Counted from the first letter of the stretch, positions 40,478 through 48,958 are shown. The stretch: 64,000 bases of DNA from Actinoplanes philippinensis (GCF_900113015.1 NZ_FONV01000001.1:496001-560000), one strand, 5' to 3'. Notes: a model not told the origin generated them from the sequence alone. A program made the numbers and translations.

Positions 40478-41695
40478 TCAGACGGGGACCGCCTCGTCCA
40501 GAGTGGGCGCACGGCGTACCGCCGGACTGAGGGTCGCCGCGATCGCGGCGGCCAACATGATCGCGGACAGTGCCCACAGCGAACCCGTGGTGCCCGTCCA
40601 CGTCAGCATCAAGCCGGCCGCCAGGGAGGCGATCGGCATGACGCCCCAGGTCAGCGTGCCGGCCGCGCTCATCACCCGGCCGAGCAGCTCGTTCGGGACC
40701 ACCACGCCGGCGTAGGTCATGATCACCACGTTCCAGAGTGGGCCGACGAACGCGCTGAGCGCCCCGATCAGGCCGATCTGGAGGTGGTTGGTGGCCAGCA
40801 GGTTCAGCGGGAGCAGAACCGCCCACACCCAGTTGATGCCGATCAGGACGGTACGGAACGAGAAGTGCCGATGCAGCCGGCTCGCGGCCACTGCGCCGAG
40901 CAGACCGCCCGCACTGTACAGGCCGAGCATCACCCCGATGTCGGACGAGGTGGCGCCCCGGTCGCCGGCCAGCACCACGATGACCAGGATCAGCGCCTGG
41001 AAGACCAGGTTGCTGACCGCGATCAACAGCATCGACACGCGGATCAGGGGCTGGCGCCACACGTACCGGATACCGGTGATCGCGGACCGCCACAGCGGCT
41101 CGGCCGGACCTTCCGGCGGTTTCTGCAGGTCACGGCGGAGGAACAGCAACCCCGCGGCGGCGATCAGGTAGGAGATGCCGTCGACGAGGAACGGCGCGGC
41201 CCGGTCCAGGCCGAACAGGAACCCACCGATCGGCGGGCCGGCCAGTGTGGCGCCCCGGCTGCGGGCCTCGTTCGCGGCGATCGCCGTGGCCAGTTGCGCC
41301 GAGGGGACCACCATCGGCAGGGCGGCGTCCTGCGCGAGACCGAAGAAGACGAAACACAGGCCCTGGACGAACGCGACCACACACAACTGGGCGATCGTAA
41401 ACACGCCGAACCAGATCGCCGGCGGCACACTGAGCAGCGCCACGGCGGCGACGATCTCGCTGATCAACAGGACGAGGCTACGATTCCACCGGTCGATGAG
41501 CGGGCCGGCCGGCAGGTTGGCGATCAGGTGCGGCAGGGTGCCCGCGGCGCCGACCAGACCCGCGTCGAGCGGCGAGCCCGTCGTGGCCAGGACCAGCAGC
41601 GGGGTGGCGGTGCTGCTGATCGCGGCACCCAGGCTGGAGATCACCTGGCCGCTCCAGAGCAGCGTGAAGTCGCGGTTGCGCCACAGCGGCGTCAT
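40478..41695 (-). CDS. Major facilitator superfamily exporter
   Basis: 405 residues with about 12 hydrophobic segments: MTPLWRNRDFTLLWSGQVIS, TLPHLIANLPAGPLIDRWNR, LCVVAFVQGLCFVFFGLAQD, LLGAVAASRLHRHFSFRTVL and PNELLGRVMSAAGTLTWGVM. It resembles the MefA/enterobactin-exporter-like group that exports drugs or siderophores. The ATG overlaps the upstream ArsR stop (ATGA), so the regulator and pump form one operon, and the regulator's ligand is probably the pump's substrate. Confidence 0.87.
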   Translation of the reverse strand: MTPLWRNRDFTLLWSGQVISSLGAAISSTATPLLVLATTGSPLDAGLVGAAGTLPHLIANLPAGPLIDRWNRSLVLLISEIVAAVALLSVPPAIWFGVFTIAQLCVVAFVQGLCFVFFGLAQDAALPMVVPSAQLATAIAANEARSRGATLAGPPIGGFLFGLDRAAPFLVDGISYLIAAAGLLFLRRDLQKPPEGPAEPLWRSAITGIRYVWRQPLIRVSMLLIAVSNLVFQALILVIVVLAGDRGATSSDIGVMLGLYSAGGLLGAVAASRLHRHFSFRTVLIGINWVWAVLLPLNLLATNHLQIGLIGALSAFVGPLWNVVIMTYAGVVVPNELLGRVMSAAGTLTWGVMPIASLAAGLMLTWTGTTGSLWALSAIMLAAAIAATLSPAVRRAPTLDEAVPV

Positions 41696-42240
41696 GACGG
41701 CGTGGGGAACGCGTTGAACAGGACGGTGATCGGGCGGGCCCCGTCGGAGGCCTCGGCCGGGTAGCGATGCCAGCGGCTCATGAAAGCGACGTACTCCTCG
41801 GAGAATCGGGCCAGTTCGTCGGCGGTGAGGGTGGTGCTGCTGAACGAGTGCATCGCCGCCTCGCCGAACGCGCCGAACGCACCCCGGTCGGCCAGGTAGG
41901 CGCGCAGGTCCCGCTGCCCCTGGTCCAACCACTGCCGCCCGATCGCGTCGGCCGCGGCGGCGATGGCCGGGTCGTCCGACTCGTAGGGCAGGCGCAGGTC
42001 CAGCGGAATCGCCTTCCAGTAGCGGCGGCGGCCGGCGGACCGGTCGGTGTCCTCCTCGACGAACCCGAACCGCTCCAGTTGGCGCAGGTGGTAGCTGGTG
42101 GCGCCGCGGTCGGCCTCGAAGCGGTCGGCGAGGTCGGCGGAGGTGGCGGATCCGAAACGGTTCAGGTGCGTGAACATCTGCTGCCTCAGGGGGTGCGCGA
42201 GCGCCTTCAGCGAGTCGATGTCGGTCAGGTTGCGACGCAT
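41692..42240 (-). CDS. ArsR-family transcriptional regulator
   Basis: 182 residues. The N-terminal winged helix (SLKALAHPLRQQMFTHLNRF, SADLADRFEADRGATSYHLR, ERFGFVEEDT) is of the ArsR/HTH_20 type, and a longer C-terminal helical part (RQWLDQGQRDLRAYLADRGA) probably binds an organic ligand, as there are no cysteine metal ligands in the recognition helix. It likely represses itself and the MFS gene through the TGAGAAG sites just upstream. ATG 42240 is the start; a frame to 42288 crosses those sites. Confidence 0.85.
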   Translation of the reverse strand: MRRNLTDIDSLKALAHPLRQQMFTHLNRFGSATSADLADRFEADRGATSYHLRQLERFGFVEEDTDRSAGRRRYWKAIPLDLRLPYESDDPAIAAAADAIGRQWLDQGQRDLRAYLADRGAFGAFGEAAMHSFSSTTLTADELARFSEEYVAFMSRWHRYPAEASDGARPITVLFNAFPTPS

Positions 42241-42243
42241 GAG

Positions 42244-42295
42244 TGAGAAGATATCTATGCAAAGACTTCTTCTCAATACTTCTGTCAATGAGAAG
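42244..42295. promoter_or_regulatory. Candidate ArsR operator and promoter
   Basis: An AT-rich patch holds three copies of one heptamer: TGAGAAG at 42244, its complement CTTCTCA at 42269, and TGAGAAG at 42289. The last two form an inverted repeat. It is next to the arsR start codon. Bases 42296-42412, between here and the repeat array, hold nothing I can identify. Confidence 0.6.
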
Positions 42296-42412
42296 TCAGC
42301 GAAGATCTCGGGAGGACCGGCGTCTCCGGTCCGCTACGTCACCGGCACTCGCCGGAAGCAGCGGACCCGGCGGGGATCACGCGAGGGCCGCCCGAGCGGC
42401 AAACAATCCGGA

Positions 42413-42548
42413 GACCGCGGGAGGCCGGCGAGCCAACAAACTTATACCGCGGATCGCGGGAGACCGGCGGGCCAGCAGACTCACACCGCGGGCCAGGGGA
42501 AGCCGGTTGGCAGCGAACTCTCACCGGGGACCGCGGGAAGCGGGTTCG
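42413..42548. repeat. 39-bp tandem repeat abutting a membrane-protein stop
   Basis: Units begin at 42413 (GACCGCGGGAGGCCGG), 42452 (GATCGCGGGAGACCGG), 42491 (GGCCAGGGGAAGCCGG) and 42529 (GACCGCGGGAAGCGGG). The fourth runs into the stop codon of the membrane gene at 42549, so the array appears to have grown from that gene's 3' end. Confidence 0.8.
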
Positions 42549-44021
42549 TCAGCGGACGAACAGAAGGAACAGGCCGGCCCAGGTACAGAGGATCATGAAG
42601 AGGACCAGCGGGAGTTCGTCAGCGAGCACCGCGAGTGCGGGACGTTGCGCCGCGGACTCCAGCGCGTGGTCGTGGGCTACGAACACGCCGATCGCGTGAC
42701 CGATCAGGATCAGCGCGATCTGGGCTGTGGCGATCACGGCGGGGGTGGGCTGCGGATCCCAACCGGCGGTGGACTCGCCCAACAGCAGCAGGACGCCGCG
42801 CGGGGCCTCGACGATCAGCACGGACAGGTAGTGGGCGAGCGTGTAGCCGACCGCGATCGGGATCAGGGACAGAGAAACGTCGGTGGCGCCCGCGGTCCGG
42901 CGGAGGGCCAGGAAGACCACGGTGCAGACCAGGATCAGGGCGGCGGATCCCAGTAGCAGAGGGTGACCGGCGCGTTCGGTCAGGCCGGTCCAGAACGGTG
43001 ACGCCGAAACACTGTCGAAGACGGTCGATCCCCACCAGATCGCGATGAAGCCGGCCAGCCCGGCCGCGACGAGTGGTGGCCGTCCCGTCTCACGACCGGC
43101 TCCCGGCCGCAGCGCTGCGGAGATCACACCGCTCGACGAGGACGCGCCGGACTGCGGCAACGAGCCGTCCGACAAAGCCGCCCCAGACGGCGATGACGTG
43201 CCGCCCGGCAAGGACGCGTCCGGCAACGGCGAGGGGCCGTCCTGGGTCGAAACGGCAACCGAGGACGTCCGCTCCGGCGAGGAGGAGGGGGCGCCCCGGG
43301 GCGGGGCTGTTGGGGTGGAGCGGGGCACGGCGGCGGGGGCCAGGCCGGACAGGGCCTTGCGGTGGCGTAGTGGGCTCAGGCGTCCGGCCAAGTCGGAGTA
43401 GACCTCGAAACAGTCGCCGCGGGCGAACCACTCCTCGCCCCGGTAGAGCGCGATGATCATCTGGCTGAGGGCGTACCCGAGAATCCACAGACCGACCGTG
43501 ACCGGATCGCCGTGGTGGGGCGCCAGCAGTTCGAACCAGACGAACGCCAGCAGGAACGCCGCCGCCGGCCAGGACGATCGCGGATGCCCGGGCGGAAGTG
43601 GCCGCAACCCGCGGCGCGGCAGCCCCAGCAGGGTGAAGACGGTGCGCAGCGGGTTGACCGCGCGCCACACCGGCCCGAAGACGACACTGATCGGAATCAG
43701 TCCCACCCAGAGCCAGACGAACAGTGCGTGCGCGGCCGGGTTCCCCTCGCGGGGGCCGGCCAGCGCGAATCCGGTGACATACAACGCCAGGGCCAGCACC
43801 GGGTAGCGCAGCCGGCGCGCCACACCGAATCGGCGTGGTTCGGAGGGTTTCAGGCGCGGCGTCCGCCATCCGAACGCGGCGATCAGGAACGACACCATCA
43901 CGGTTGCGGCGCCGGCCTGCAGCACCAGGTCGAGTGGCAGCGGCAGCCCTTCGGCGCTGCCCACCCCGTGCGCGAGCGGCCCGGTCGTGGTCGCCGGCCC
44001 ATGCGTGAGCGCGACGGTCAT
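42549..44021 (-). CDS. Large polytopic membrane protein of unknown function
   Basis: 490 residues, about ten membrane segments, for example VLQAGAATVMVSFLIAAFGW, YPVLALALYVTGFALAGP, FVWLWVGLIPISVVFGPVWR and LVLFMILCTWAGLFLLFVR. Conserved-looking GPVWRAVNPLRTVFTLLGLP and YRGEEWFARGDCFEVYSDLA suggest a specific enzyme or transporter. A Pro/Ser loop at 226-314 separates the two halves and looks recently expanded. ATG 44021 with GTGGGGA upstream is used, and 44066 is possible. It is the third of three membrane genes reading leftwards (46493 to 42549). Confidence 0.7.
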   Translation of the reverse strand: MTVALTHGPATTTGPLAHGVGSAEGLPLPLDLVLQAGAATVMVSFLIAAFGWRTPRLKPSEPRRFGVARRLRYPVLALALYVTGFALAGPREGNPAAHALFVWLWVGLIPISVVFGPVWRAVNPLRTVFTLLGLPRRGLRPLPPGHPRSSWPAAAFLLAFVWFELLAPHHGDPVTVGLWILGYALSQMIIALYRGEEWFARGDCFEVYSDLAGRLSPLRHRKALSGLAPAAVPRSTPTAPPRGAPSSSPERTSSVAVSTQDGPSPLPDASLPGGTSSPSGAALSDGSLPQSGASSSSGVISAALRPGAGRETGRPPLVAAGLAGFIAIWWGSTVFDSVSASPFWTGLTERAGHPLLLGSAALILVCTVVFLALRRTAGATDVSLSLIPIAVGYTLAHYLSVLIVEAPRGVLLLLGESTAGWDPQPTPAVIATAQIALILIGHAIGVFVAHDHALESAAQRPALAVLADELPLVLFMILCTWAGLFLLFVR

Positions 44022-44098
44022 GGTCCCCACCCCGGCGCGAGCGGCCCGGTCACGGTCATCGCCCATCCCTGCGCGCGTGGCTCGGTCACGGTCATGCG
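43972..44098. repeat. Imperfect repeats at the junction of two membrane genes
   Basis: Four degenerate units of 31-36 bases start near 43972 (GCGAGCGGCCCGGTCG), 44006, 44037 and 44071, each ending in a GGTCATG-like core. They cover the end of one gene and the 5' part of the next and make the start of the 42549-44021 gene hard to place. Confidence 0.6.
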
Positions 44099-45006
44099 TC
44101 GCCCGTCGTCGCTGGGGTGTCGCTAGGGGCCGCCTCCCCGGCCAGCCTCCGGAGGACGCCTGCGCCGGCCACTGCCACGCCTGTGCCCAGGCCGAGGGCC
44201 AGGATGACCAGGATGCGTTCGAGGGCGGCCGGGCCCTCGAACGGGAGGACCGGGCGGTGGAACGACGTGACATCGGGCAGTACGAAGATCGCGGTCAGGG
44301 CCGCTCCGCCGCAGACTGCCAGGACTCCGGCTGCGCGGCCGCGGAAGGCGGTCACCGCGCCGCCGATGATCAGTGGCCAGGCGAGCAGGTTGATGCCGGC
44401 GGCGTTCAGGAACGTTCCCGCCGGTGGGGCCGACTCGACGGCCAGGGTGGAGCCGACGACGTGGGTGATGGAGGCGAGGGCCGCGATCGTTCCGGACGTG
44501 GCCAGGAGCAGGTCGGCTCGGCGGGTTCGCCGGGCTGCCAGGATCACCAGCAGGCCGGTGGCCGTCGCGGCCAGCCACCACAGTGCGGCGAGCGGACGCT
44601 CCTCCCCCACCAGCGTGCCGGTGACCGTCACCTCGGCGCCGCCGACGTCCAGCGGGACGGTCCACCGGACGGTGCGGCCCGCGGCGACCGACCGGCCGTC
44701 GGGGGTGGCGCGTGCGTCGATCCAGGTCAGCTCGCCGCCGGGCGGGATCACGGCGGGTGTGGCCGTACCCCCGCCGGGTTTGATCGTCACCGGATCCGGT
44801 GTGCCGTTGCGCAGCCGCAACCGGGCGCCGTCCTCGATCGCGGTGATCTGCAGGCCGGGAACCGCCGGGGTCACCGCGACCACCCGCCCTCGGGCGTCGC
44901 CGGCCGTCAGGCCTCCGGCGTGCGCCGACGCCGGCGCACCGGTGACGGTGAGCGCCCCACCCATCGTGACCAGCAGCGCCACCAGCCGGGCAAACCGGCG
45001 GGCCAC
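44092..45006 (-). CDS. Exported membrane protein of unknown function
   Basis: About 304 residues. A signal peptide (LVALLVTMGGALTVTGAPAS, AHA) leads to an extracytoplasmic beta domain of about 120 residues (LQITAIEDGARLRLRNGTPD, WIDARATPDGRSVAAGR) and then six hydrophobic segments (ALWWLAATATGLLVILAARR onward). The layout recalls CopC/YcnI-like domains fused to a membrane part, but I cannot show metal ligands. The GTG at 45006 gives a normal signal peptide. The frame stays open through a 51-bp repeat to ATG 45328, so a longer protein with repeats at its N-terminus cannot be excluded. Confidence 0.65.
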   Translation of the reverse strand: MARRFARLVALLVTMGGALTVTGAPASAHAGGLTAGDARGRVVAVTPAVPGLQITAIEDGARLRLRNGTPDPVTIKPGGGTATPAVIPPGGELTWIDARATPDGRSVAAGRTVRWTVPLDVGGAEVTVTGTLVGEERPLAALWWLAATATGLLVILAARRTRRADLLLATSGTIAALASITHVVGSTLAVESAPPAGTFLNAAGINLLAWPLIIGGAVTAFRGRAAGVLAVCGGAALTAIFVLPDVTSFHRPVLPFEGPAALERILVILALGLGTGVAVAGAGVLRRLAGEAAPSDTPATTGDA

Positions 45007-45437
45007 CGCCGACGCTGAGCCCCGGCGGCGAGCCGATCCGTCGGTGCTGCCGCCCGCCGCCTCGCATGGATCTCGAACGATCGACCACCGCAACCGTTGC
45101 CGGATCGTCCGAGATCCGGCGCGGGCCACCGAACAGGCGAAAGCCACCGGCGACCGCGGTATGACGGAGAAGATCGCCCACCGCGAAGCTAAAGCTGCCG
45201 GCGACCGCGACACGACGGAGAAAATCGCCCACCGCGAAGCGAAGGCCACCGGCGACCGCGGTATGACGGGGAAGACCGCCCACCGCGAAAGCTGGCGAAT
45301 CATCCAAGATCCGGCACCGGCCATGGTCCACGACGTTCCCTCATGCCGATCCCGGCCGATCGGCCACCGCGTACGGTGTTCGATCGGCGCGGGTCCGGCG
45401 CCGGGAACGGTGACCGCGGCCGGGAGGTGGCGCTCGG
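45007..45437. repeat. Gap between membrane genes with a 51-bp tandem repeat
   Basis: The 431-base stretch contains three 51-bp units starting at 45137, 45188 and 45239, each with a CCGGCGACCGC core and ending GCCCACCGC. Because 51 is a multiple of three, the minus-strand frame of the downstream gene stays open across them (unit about RWAIFSVIPRSPVAFAS). Nothing else is recognised in the gap. Confidence 0.8.
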
Positions 45438-46493
45438 TCACCTGGGCAGGTGCTGGACGCTGCGGGCGACGAGCACGGTGGCGGCGCCGGTCAGGGCGGT
45501 CAGGGTGAGCAGGCCGGTCACCATGTGGATGTTGAACCCGGTGCTGCCCTCCTGGATCTTGCCGACCAGCAGGACCGTCCCCCACGCGACCGGCGGCGTG
45601 AGCAGGCCGAAGAGGATCCAGCGGCCGTTGGACGGAATCTTCAGCAGCGGAGTGGCCAGGCGCCAGACGGCCTCGATGGCGAAGGCGGCGGCGGCCAGGG
45701 TGAGAGCCGGCCACCACTTGTCGCGGGAGTCGAACATCAGGTGCATGAGCACGGCGATGATCGCGACCAGGACGGACGGCAGGCCCAGCGGGAGCGGCCA
45801 GCGGCGGCCGATCACGATGAACGGCAGGAGCAGCAGGATGGTGCTGAAGATGTAGCCGTGGACGAGCTGGGCGTCCGGCGAGAAGACCGGGACCGGCTCG
45901 TGGCCGCTGCCCAGGTGGCGGAAGCCGATCGACGAGGCGTGCAGTGTGTAGATGTGCACCGGCAGCACGGAGAACAGGGTGGAGACGCCGACCAGGAAGC
46001 CGCCGCTCAGGCCGAGGCGGTCGCCGGGGCCGGCCGCGAGCATCAGCGCCGGGCCCATGGCGACCAGGGCCATGCCGAGGATGATGAACTCGTGGCTGGG
46101 GCTGACGAAGATCTCCATGTCGCGCTCGATGCCCCAGATGTTGTGCCACAGCGTGTCGACGCCGCCGCCGACCAGCAGGAACGCCATGCCGGCCAGGGGC
46201 AGGCGCAGGGCGTTGGGCAGGGCGAGCACCGACCGGTAGGTGGGGATGCCGGGCAGCCGCGATCGCATGATCCACAACAGGGTGAACCCGGACACCGCGA
46301 TGCCGGAGTAGAGGACGCCGTGCCACGGGGTCCAGAACGTCTCCAGCTCGGGCGTGGTCGCATGCGCATAGGCGTCGAGCTGCAGCCCGATGACGAGCCA
46401 GGCGCTGGCGACCAGCAGCAACCACCGCTCGCGTGCGGTGAACGACGCCCCCGCGTCCTCCGTGGGCCGCGCCCGTTCCACGGATGTCGTCAC
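45438..46493 (-). CDS. Polytopic membrane protein of unknown function
   Basis: 351 residues with about nine membrane segments: LLLVASAWLVIGLQLDAYAH, WHGVLYSGIAVSGFTLLWIM, FIILGMALVAMGPALMLAAG, LLLPFIVIGRRWPLPLGLPS. Conserved-looking His/Asp motifs occur near membrane borders (LDAYAHATTPELETFWTPWH, DTLWHNIWGIERDMEIFVSP), which could bind metal or haem; this is inference. The GTG at 46493 has AGAGGAG eight bases upstream. It is the first of three same-strand membrane genes and is divergent from the GDSL esterase. Confidence 0.75.
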   Translation of the reverse strand: MTTSVERARPTEDAGASFTARERWLLLVASAWLVIGLQLDAYAHATTPELETFWTPWHGVLYSGIAVSGFTLLWIMRSRLPGIPTYRSVLALPNALRLPLAGMAFLLVGGGVDTLWHNIWGIERDMEIFVSPSHEFIILGMALVAMGPALMLAAGPGDRLGLSGGFLVGVSTLFSVLPVHIYTLHASSIGFRHLGSGHEPVPVFSPDAQLVHGYIFSTILLLLPFIVIGRRWPLPLGLPSVLVAIIAVLMHLMFDSRDKWWPALTLAAAAFAIEAVWRLATPLLKIPSNGRWILFGLLTPPVAWGTVLLVGKIQEGSTGFNIHMVTGLLTLTALTGAATVLVARSVQHLPR

Positions 46494-46610
46494 GATAACC
46501 ACTCCTCTGATTCGGTCTCGGCGACCGTAACCTACATCGCCCGTGTTACATGATTCGATCCCATCGTGCCCTCTTTTGATCAACACCGGATTGATCGCGT
46601 TCCACCAGCG

Positions 46611-46624
46611 GGAAAGCGCTTGCC
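46611..46624. promoter_or_regulatory. LacI-type operator upstream of the GDSL esterase
   Basis: GGAAAGCGCTTGCC differs by one base from the perfect palindrome at 29388. It lies 33 bases before the ATG of the rhamnogalacturonan-acetylesterase-like gene. Confidence 0.7.
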
Positions 46625-46656
46625 TACATCGACGTTGCTTGATTCAATGTGTCGTC

Positions 46657-47484
46657 ATGCAGATTCAACGGAGAACGTTGCTCCGCGCCGGCCTCGGCGG
46701 GACGATCGCCGGGGCCCTCACCGCCGCCGCGCCCGCCGCCGCCGGCGGCCATCGGCCCACCGTCTTCGTCGCCGGGGACTCGACCGCCGCCACCTATGCG
46801 GTCGCCGACCATCCCCGGGCCGGCTGGGGACAGGCCCTGCACGTCTTCCTGCGCCACCATGTCAGGGTGGTCAACGAGGCGCTGTCCGGGGCGAGTTCCA
46901 AGAGTTTCGCCGACCTGGGCCGCCTCGACCGGATACTGACCGCGATCCGGCCCGGTGACGTGCTGCTCGTGTCGTTCGGCCACAACGACGAGAAGACCAC
47001 CGACCCGGCCCGCGGCACCCTCCCGTGGACCACCTTCCAGGACTGCCTGCGGCTCTACCTGGACGGGGCACGCGCCGCCCGGGCCCGGCCGATCCTGGTC
47101 ACGCCGGTCGAGCGGCGGCGGTTCACCGCGGACGGCGTGCCCTACCTGTCGCACGGCGAGTACCCCGACGCGATGCGGGCCCTGGCCGAGGAGACCCGGA
47201 CGCCCCTGATCGACCTGACCGCGCTGTCGTTCGCGCGGTGGGGAGCGCTGGGCCCGGAGGCGACCAAGGACGAGTTCCTGTGGCTGGACACCGGCGAGTC
47301 ACCGAACTATCCGGACGGCGTGCAGGACAACACCCACTTCCAGGCGCACGGGGCGATCGAGCTGGCCCGGGTCGTGGTCGCGCACGGCCGTGGCATCCCC
47401 GGGCGGGACGAGCGCGCGCTCCGGCGTACCACCATCCCCGACGACGTGCTGCGCTGGCCCGCCACCCGGCCTGCGGAGAGCTGA
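46657..47484 (+). CDS. Secreted GDSL esterase, rhamnogalacturonan acetylesterase-like
   Basis: 275 residues. A Tat-like signal (QRRTLLRAGLGGTIAGALTA, APAAAGG) leads to an SGNH hydrolase: block I VFVAGDSTAATYA, block II Gly near LSGASSKSFAD, block III LVSFGHNDEK, block V DNTHFQAHGAIELA with catalytic Asp and His. This fits carbohydrate esterase family 12 enzymes that deacetylate pectic rhamnogalacturonan. Together with the pectinesterase and pectate lyase in the window it forms a pectin-degrading set sharing similar operators. A strong terminator follows four bases after the stop. Confidence 0.87.
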   Translation: MQIQRRTLLRAGLGGTIAGALTAAAPAAAGGHRPTVFVAGDSTAATYAVADHPRAGWGQALHVFLRHHVRVVNEALSGASSKSFADLGRLDRILTAIRPGDVLLVSFGHNDEKTTDPARGTLPWTTFQDCLRLYLDGARAARARPILVTPVERRRFTADGVPYLSHGEYPDAMRALAEETRTPLIDLTALSFARWGALGPEATKDEFLWLDTGESPNYPDGVQDNTHFQAHGAIELARVVVAHGRGIPGRDERALRRTTIPDDVLRWPATRPAES

Positions 47485-47487
47485 TGT

Positions 47488-47514
47488 CGCGCGGGGCCGT
47501 CACGGCCCCGCGCG
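47488..47514 (+). terminator. Hairpin terminator after the GDSL esterase
   Basis: CGCGCGGGGCCG (47488-47499) pairs perfectly with CGGCCCCGCGCG (47503-47514) around a three-base loop. No T tract follows. Confidence 0.82.
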
Positions 47515-47533
47515 CCGGGTTAGGGTCGGTCGC

Positions 47534-48400
47534 ATGACCCAGCCCGTGACCCACACCCTGGACGCTCCCGGCGCCGTCATCACCTACGACGTGCGCCCGC
47601 CGTCGGCGCCGTCCGGCGGCGCGCCGCTGATGCTGATCGGCTCACCGATGGACGCGAGTGGTTTCGTCACCCTGGCCGGCCACTTCAGCGACCGGCCGGT
47701 GATCACTTACGACCCTCGGGGTACGGGTCGCAGCACCCGCACCGACCCGGCCCCCGAGTCGACGCCCGGGCAGCACGCCGACGACGTTCGCCGGGTGATC
47801 GAGGCGGTCGGCGGGCCGGTCGACCTGTTCGCCAGCAGCGGTGGCGCGGTCAACGCTCTCGCGCTGGTCGCCGCCCATCCCGGTCTCGTCCGCACGCTGG
47901 TGGCCCACGAGCCGCCCGCGGTCCGGTTCACGCCCGACCACGAGGACGCCGAGGCCGCGGTGCGCGGCATCCGCGGTCTGTACGAGAAGTCCGGTCTCGG
48001 CCCCGCGATGGTGAAGTTCATCCAGATCGTCTCGCTGAAGGGCCCGGTGCCGCCCGGTTTCGCCGACGAGCCCGGCCCCGACCCGGGCACGTTCGGCCTG
48101 CCCGCCGAGGACGACGGCGCCCGCGACGACGTGCTGCTCGGCCAGAACCTGGTGACCTGCTGCCTCTACGAGCCCGACTTCGACGCCCTGCGCGCCGCGC
48201 CCACCCGGGTCGTCGTGGCGGTCGGCGCAGAGTCGGCGGACGAGCTGGCCTGCCGCAGCGCCCGCGGCGTCGCCGAGCGGCTGGGCCTGTCCCCCGCCGT
48301 CTTCCCGGGCAACCACTCCGGTTTCCTCGGCGGCGAGTACGGCCAGCACGGCGACCCGGTCCCGTTCGCCGCCACCCTCCGCGAGGTCCTGGCAGGCTGA
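47534..48400 (+). CDS. Alpha/beta-hydrolase
   Basis: 288 residues, cytoplasmic. The oxyanion region MLIGSPMDASGFVTLAGHF, the strand VITYDPRGTGRSTRTDPAPE, nucleophile Ser in DLFASSGGAVNALALV and His in FPGNHSGFLGGEYGQH outline the fold and triad. The substrate is not predictable; related proteins are annotated as general esterases. ATG 47534 is taken because the longer frame to 47390 runs over the GDSL gene and its terminator. Its stop is one base from the stop of the convergent antitoxin gene. Confidence 0.83.
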   Translation: MTQPVTHTLDAPGAVITYDVRPPSAPSGGAPLMLIGSPMDASGFVTLAGHFSDRPVITYDPRGTGRSTRTDPAPESTPGQHADDVRRVIEAVGGPVDLFASSGGAVNALALVAAHPGLVRTLVAHEPPAVRFTPDHEDAEAAVRGIRGLYEKSGLGPAMVKFIQIVSLKGPVPPGFADEPGPDPGTFGLPAEDDGARDDVLLGQNLVTCCLYEPDFDALRAAPTRVVVAVGAESADELACRSARGVAERLGLSPAVFPGNHSGFLGGEYGQHGDPVPFAATLREVLAG

Positions 48401-48401
48401 G

Positions 48402-48716
48402 TCAGGCGATCTGTCGGCGGTCGTCGCCGTAGTCGAAGATGATTCGCATCGTGGCGCCCAGGGCACGGGCGTAGCGGCTGAGGGTCGCGACCTCGTTGAC
48501 GTCGAGGTCGCCGTTCTCGATCTGGCTGACCCGCCCTGGTGTGACGCCCATCAGGTCGGCGACCTGCCGCTGTGTCAGGCCGACACGCTTGCGCTCCTCG
48601 GCAAGGTGGAAAGCGCTGATCCACGCTTCGGTCCGGGCGCGTTCCGAGACCAGCGCCGCGTCATCGCCGTCGTGCAGTTCCGCACGGATGTCGTCCCAGT
48701 CATGAAACTCGGTCAT
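48402..48716 (-). CDS. HigA-like XRE antitoxin
   Basis: 104 residues. An N-terminal helix (TEFHDWDDIRAELHDGDDAA) is followed by a helix-turn-helix of the Cro/CI type (RVGLTQRQVADLMGVTPGRV, SQIENGDLDVNEVATLSRYA). This is the usual form of antitoxins that pair with phage-derived Gp49/HigB toxins. It should bind both the toxin and the operator at 48926-48937. The ATG overlaps the upstream toxin stop (ATGA), giving the toxin-first order typical of hig loci. Confidence 0.85.
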   Translation of the reverse strand: MTEFHDWDDIRAELHDGDDAALVSERARTEAWISAFHLAEERKRVGLTQRQVADLMGVTPGRVSQIENGDLDVNEVATLSRYARALGATMRIIFDYGDDRRQIA

Positions 48717-48916
48717 TGCCCGTCCCGCCGTTTCCGTTCCGCCGCGAGCCAATCGCCGAAAGCTGCCTCCGCCGCGGGTATCGCTTCCTGATACCAGCGC
48801 CGCCAATCGCCCGCCTTGTTTCCCGCCACCAGAAGAACCGCCTGCGACCAGGGGTCGAAGACGAAGATGATGCGAATCGCCAAGTTCGTCCATCGTCGGC
48901 TCGGCTGGTCAGGCAC
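48713..48916 (-). CDS. HigB-like toxin, N-terminally short
   Basis: 67 residues. NLAIRIIFVFDPWSQAVLLV and AGNKAGDWRRWYQEAIPAAE match the C-terminal half of RelE/HigB (Gp49-like) mRNA interferases, which are usually 100-120 residues. The first half of the fold (about 45-60 residues including the N-terminal helices) is absent. The GTG at 48916 is six bases after TATAGT and could be leaderless; a longer GTG at 48943 adds only MFSSSYSLS. It is either a decayed toxin kept with its antitoxin or a minimal variant. Confidence 0.65.
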   Translation of the reverse strand: MPDQPSRRWTNLAIRIIFVFDPWSQAVLLVAGNKAGDWRRWYQEAIPAAEAAFGDWLAAERKRRDGQ

Positions 48917-48925
48917 CGACAAACT

Positions 48926-48937
48926 ATAGCTGGAGCT
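48926..48937. promoter_or_regulatory. Palindromic operator/promoter of the hig-like pair
   Basis: TAGCTGGAGCTA is a perfect 12-bp inverted repeat, and the minus strand reads AGCTATAGT across it, giving a -10-like TATAGT that ends seven bases before the GTG at 48916. It is a natural site for antitoxin autoregulation. Confidence 0.6.
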
Positions 48938-48958
48938 AAACACACCCGGCCCGCGATG

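Noticed and set aside
44092..46425. 777-codon frame spanning the second and first membrane genes
   Set aside because: The upstream part is out of frame with the well-supported membrane protein at 45438-46493 and reads as Arg/Pro shadow.
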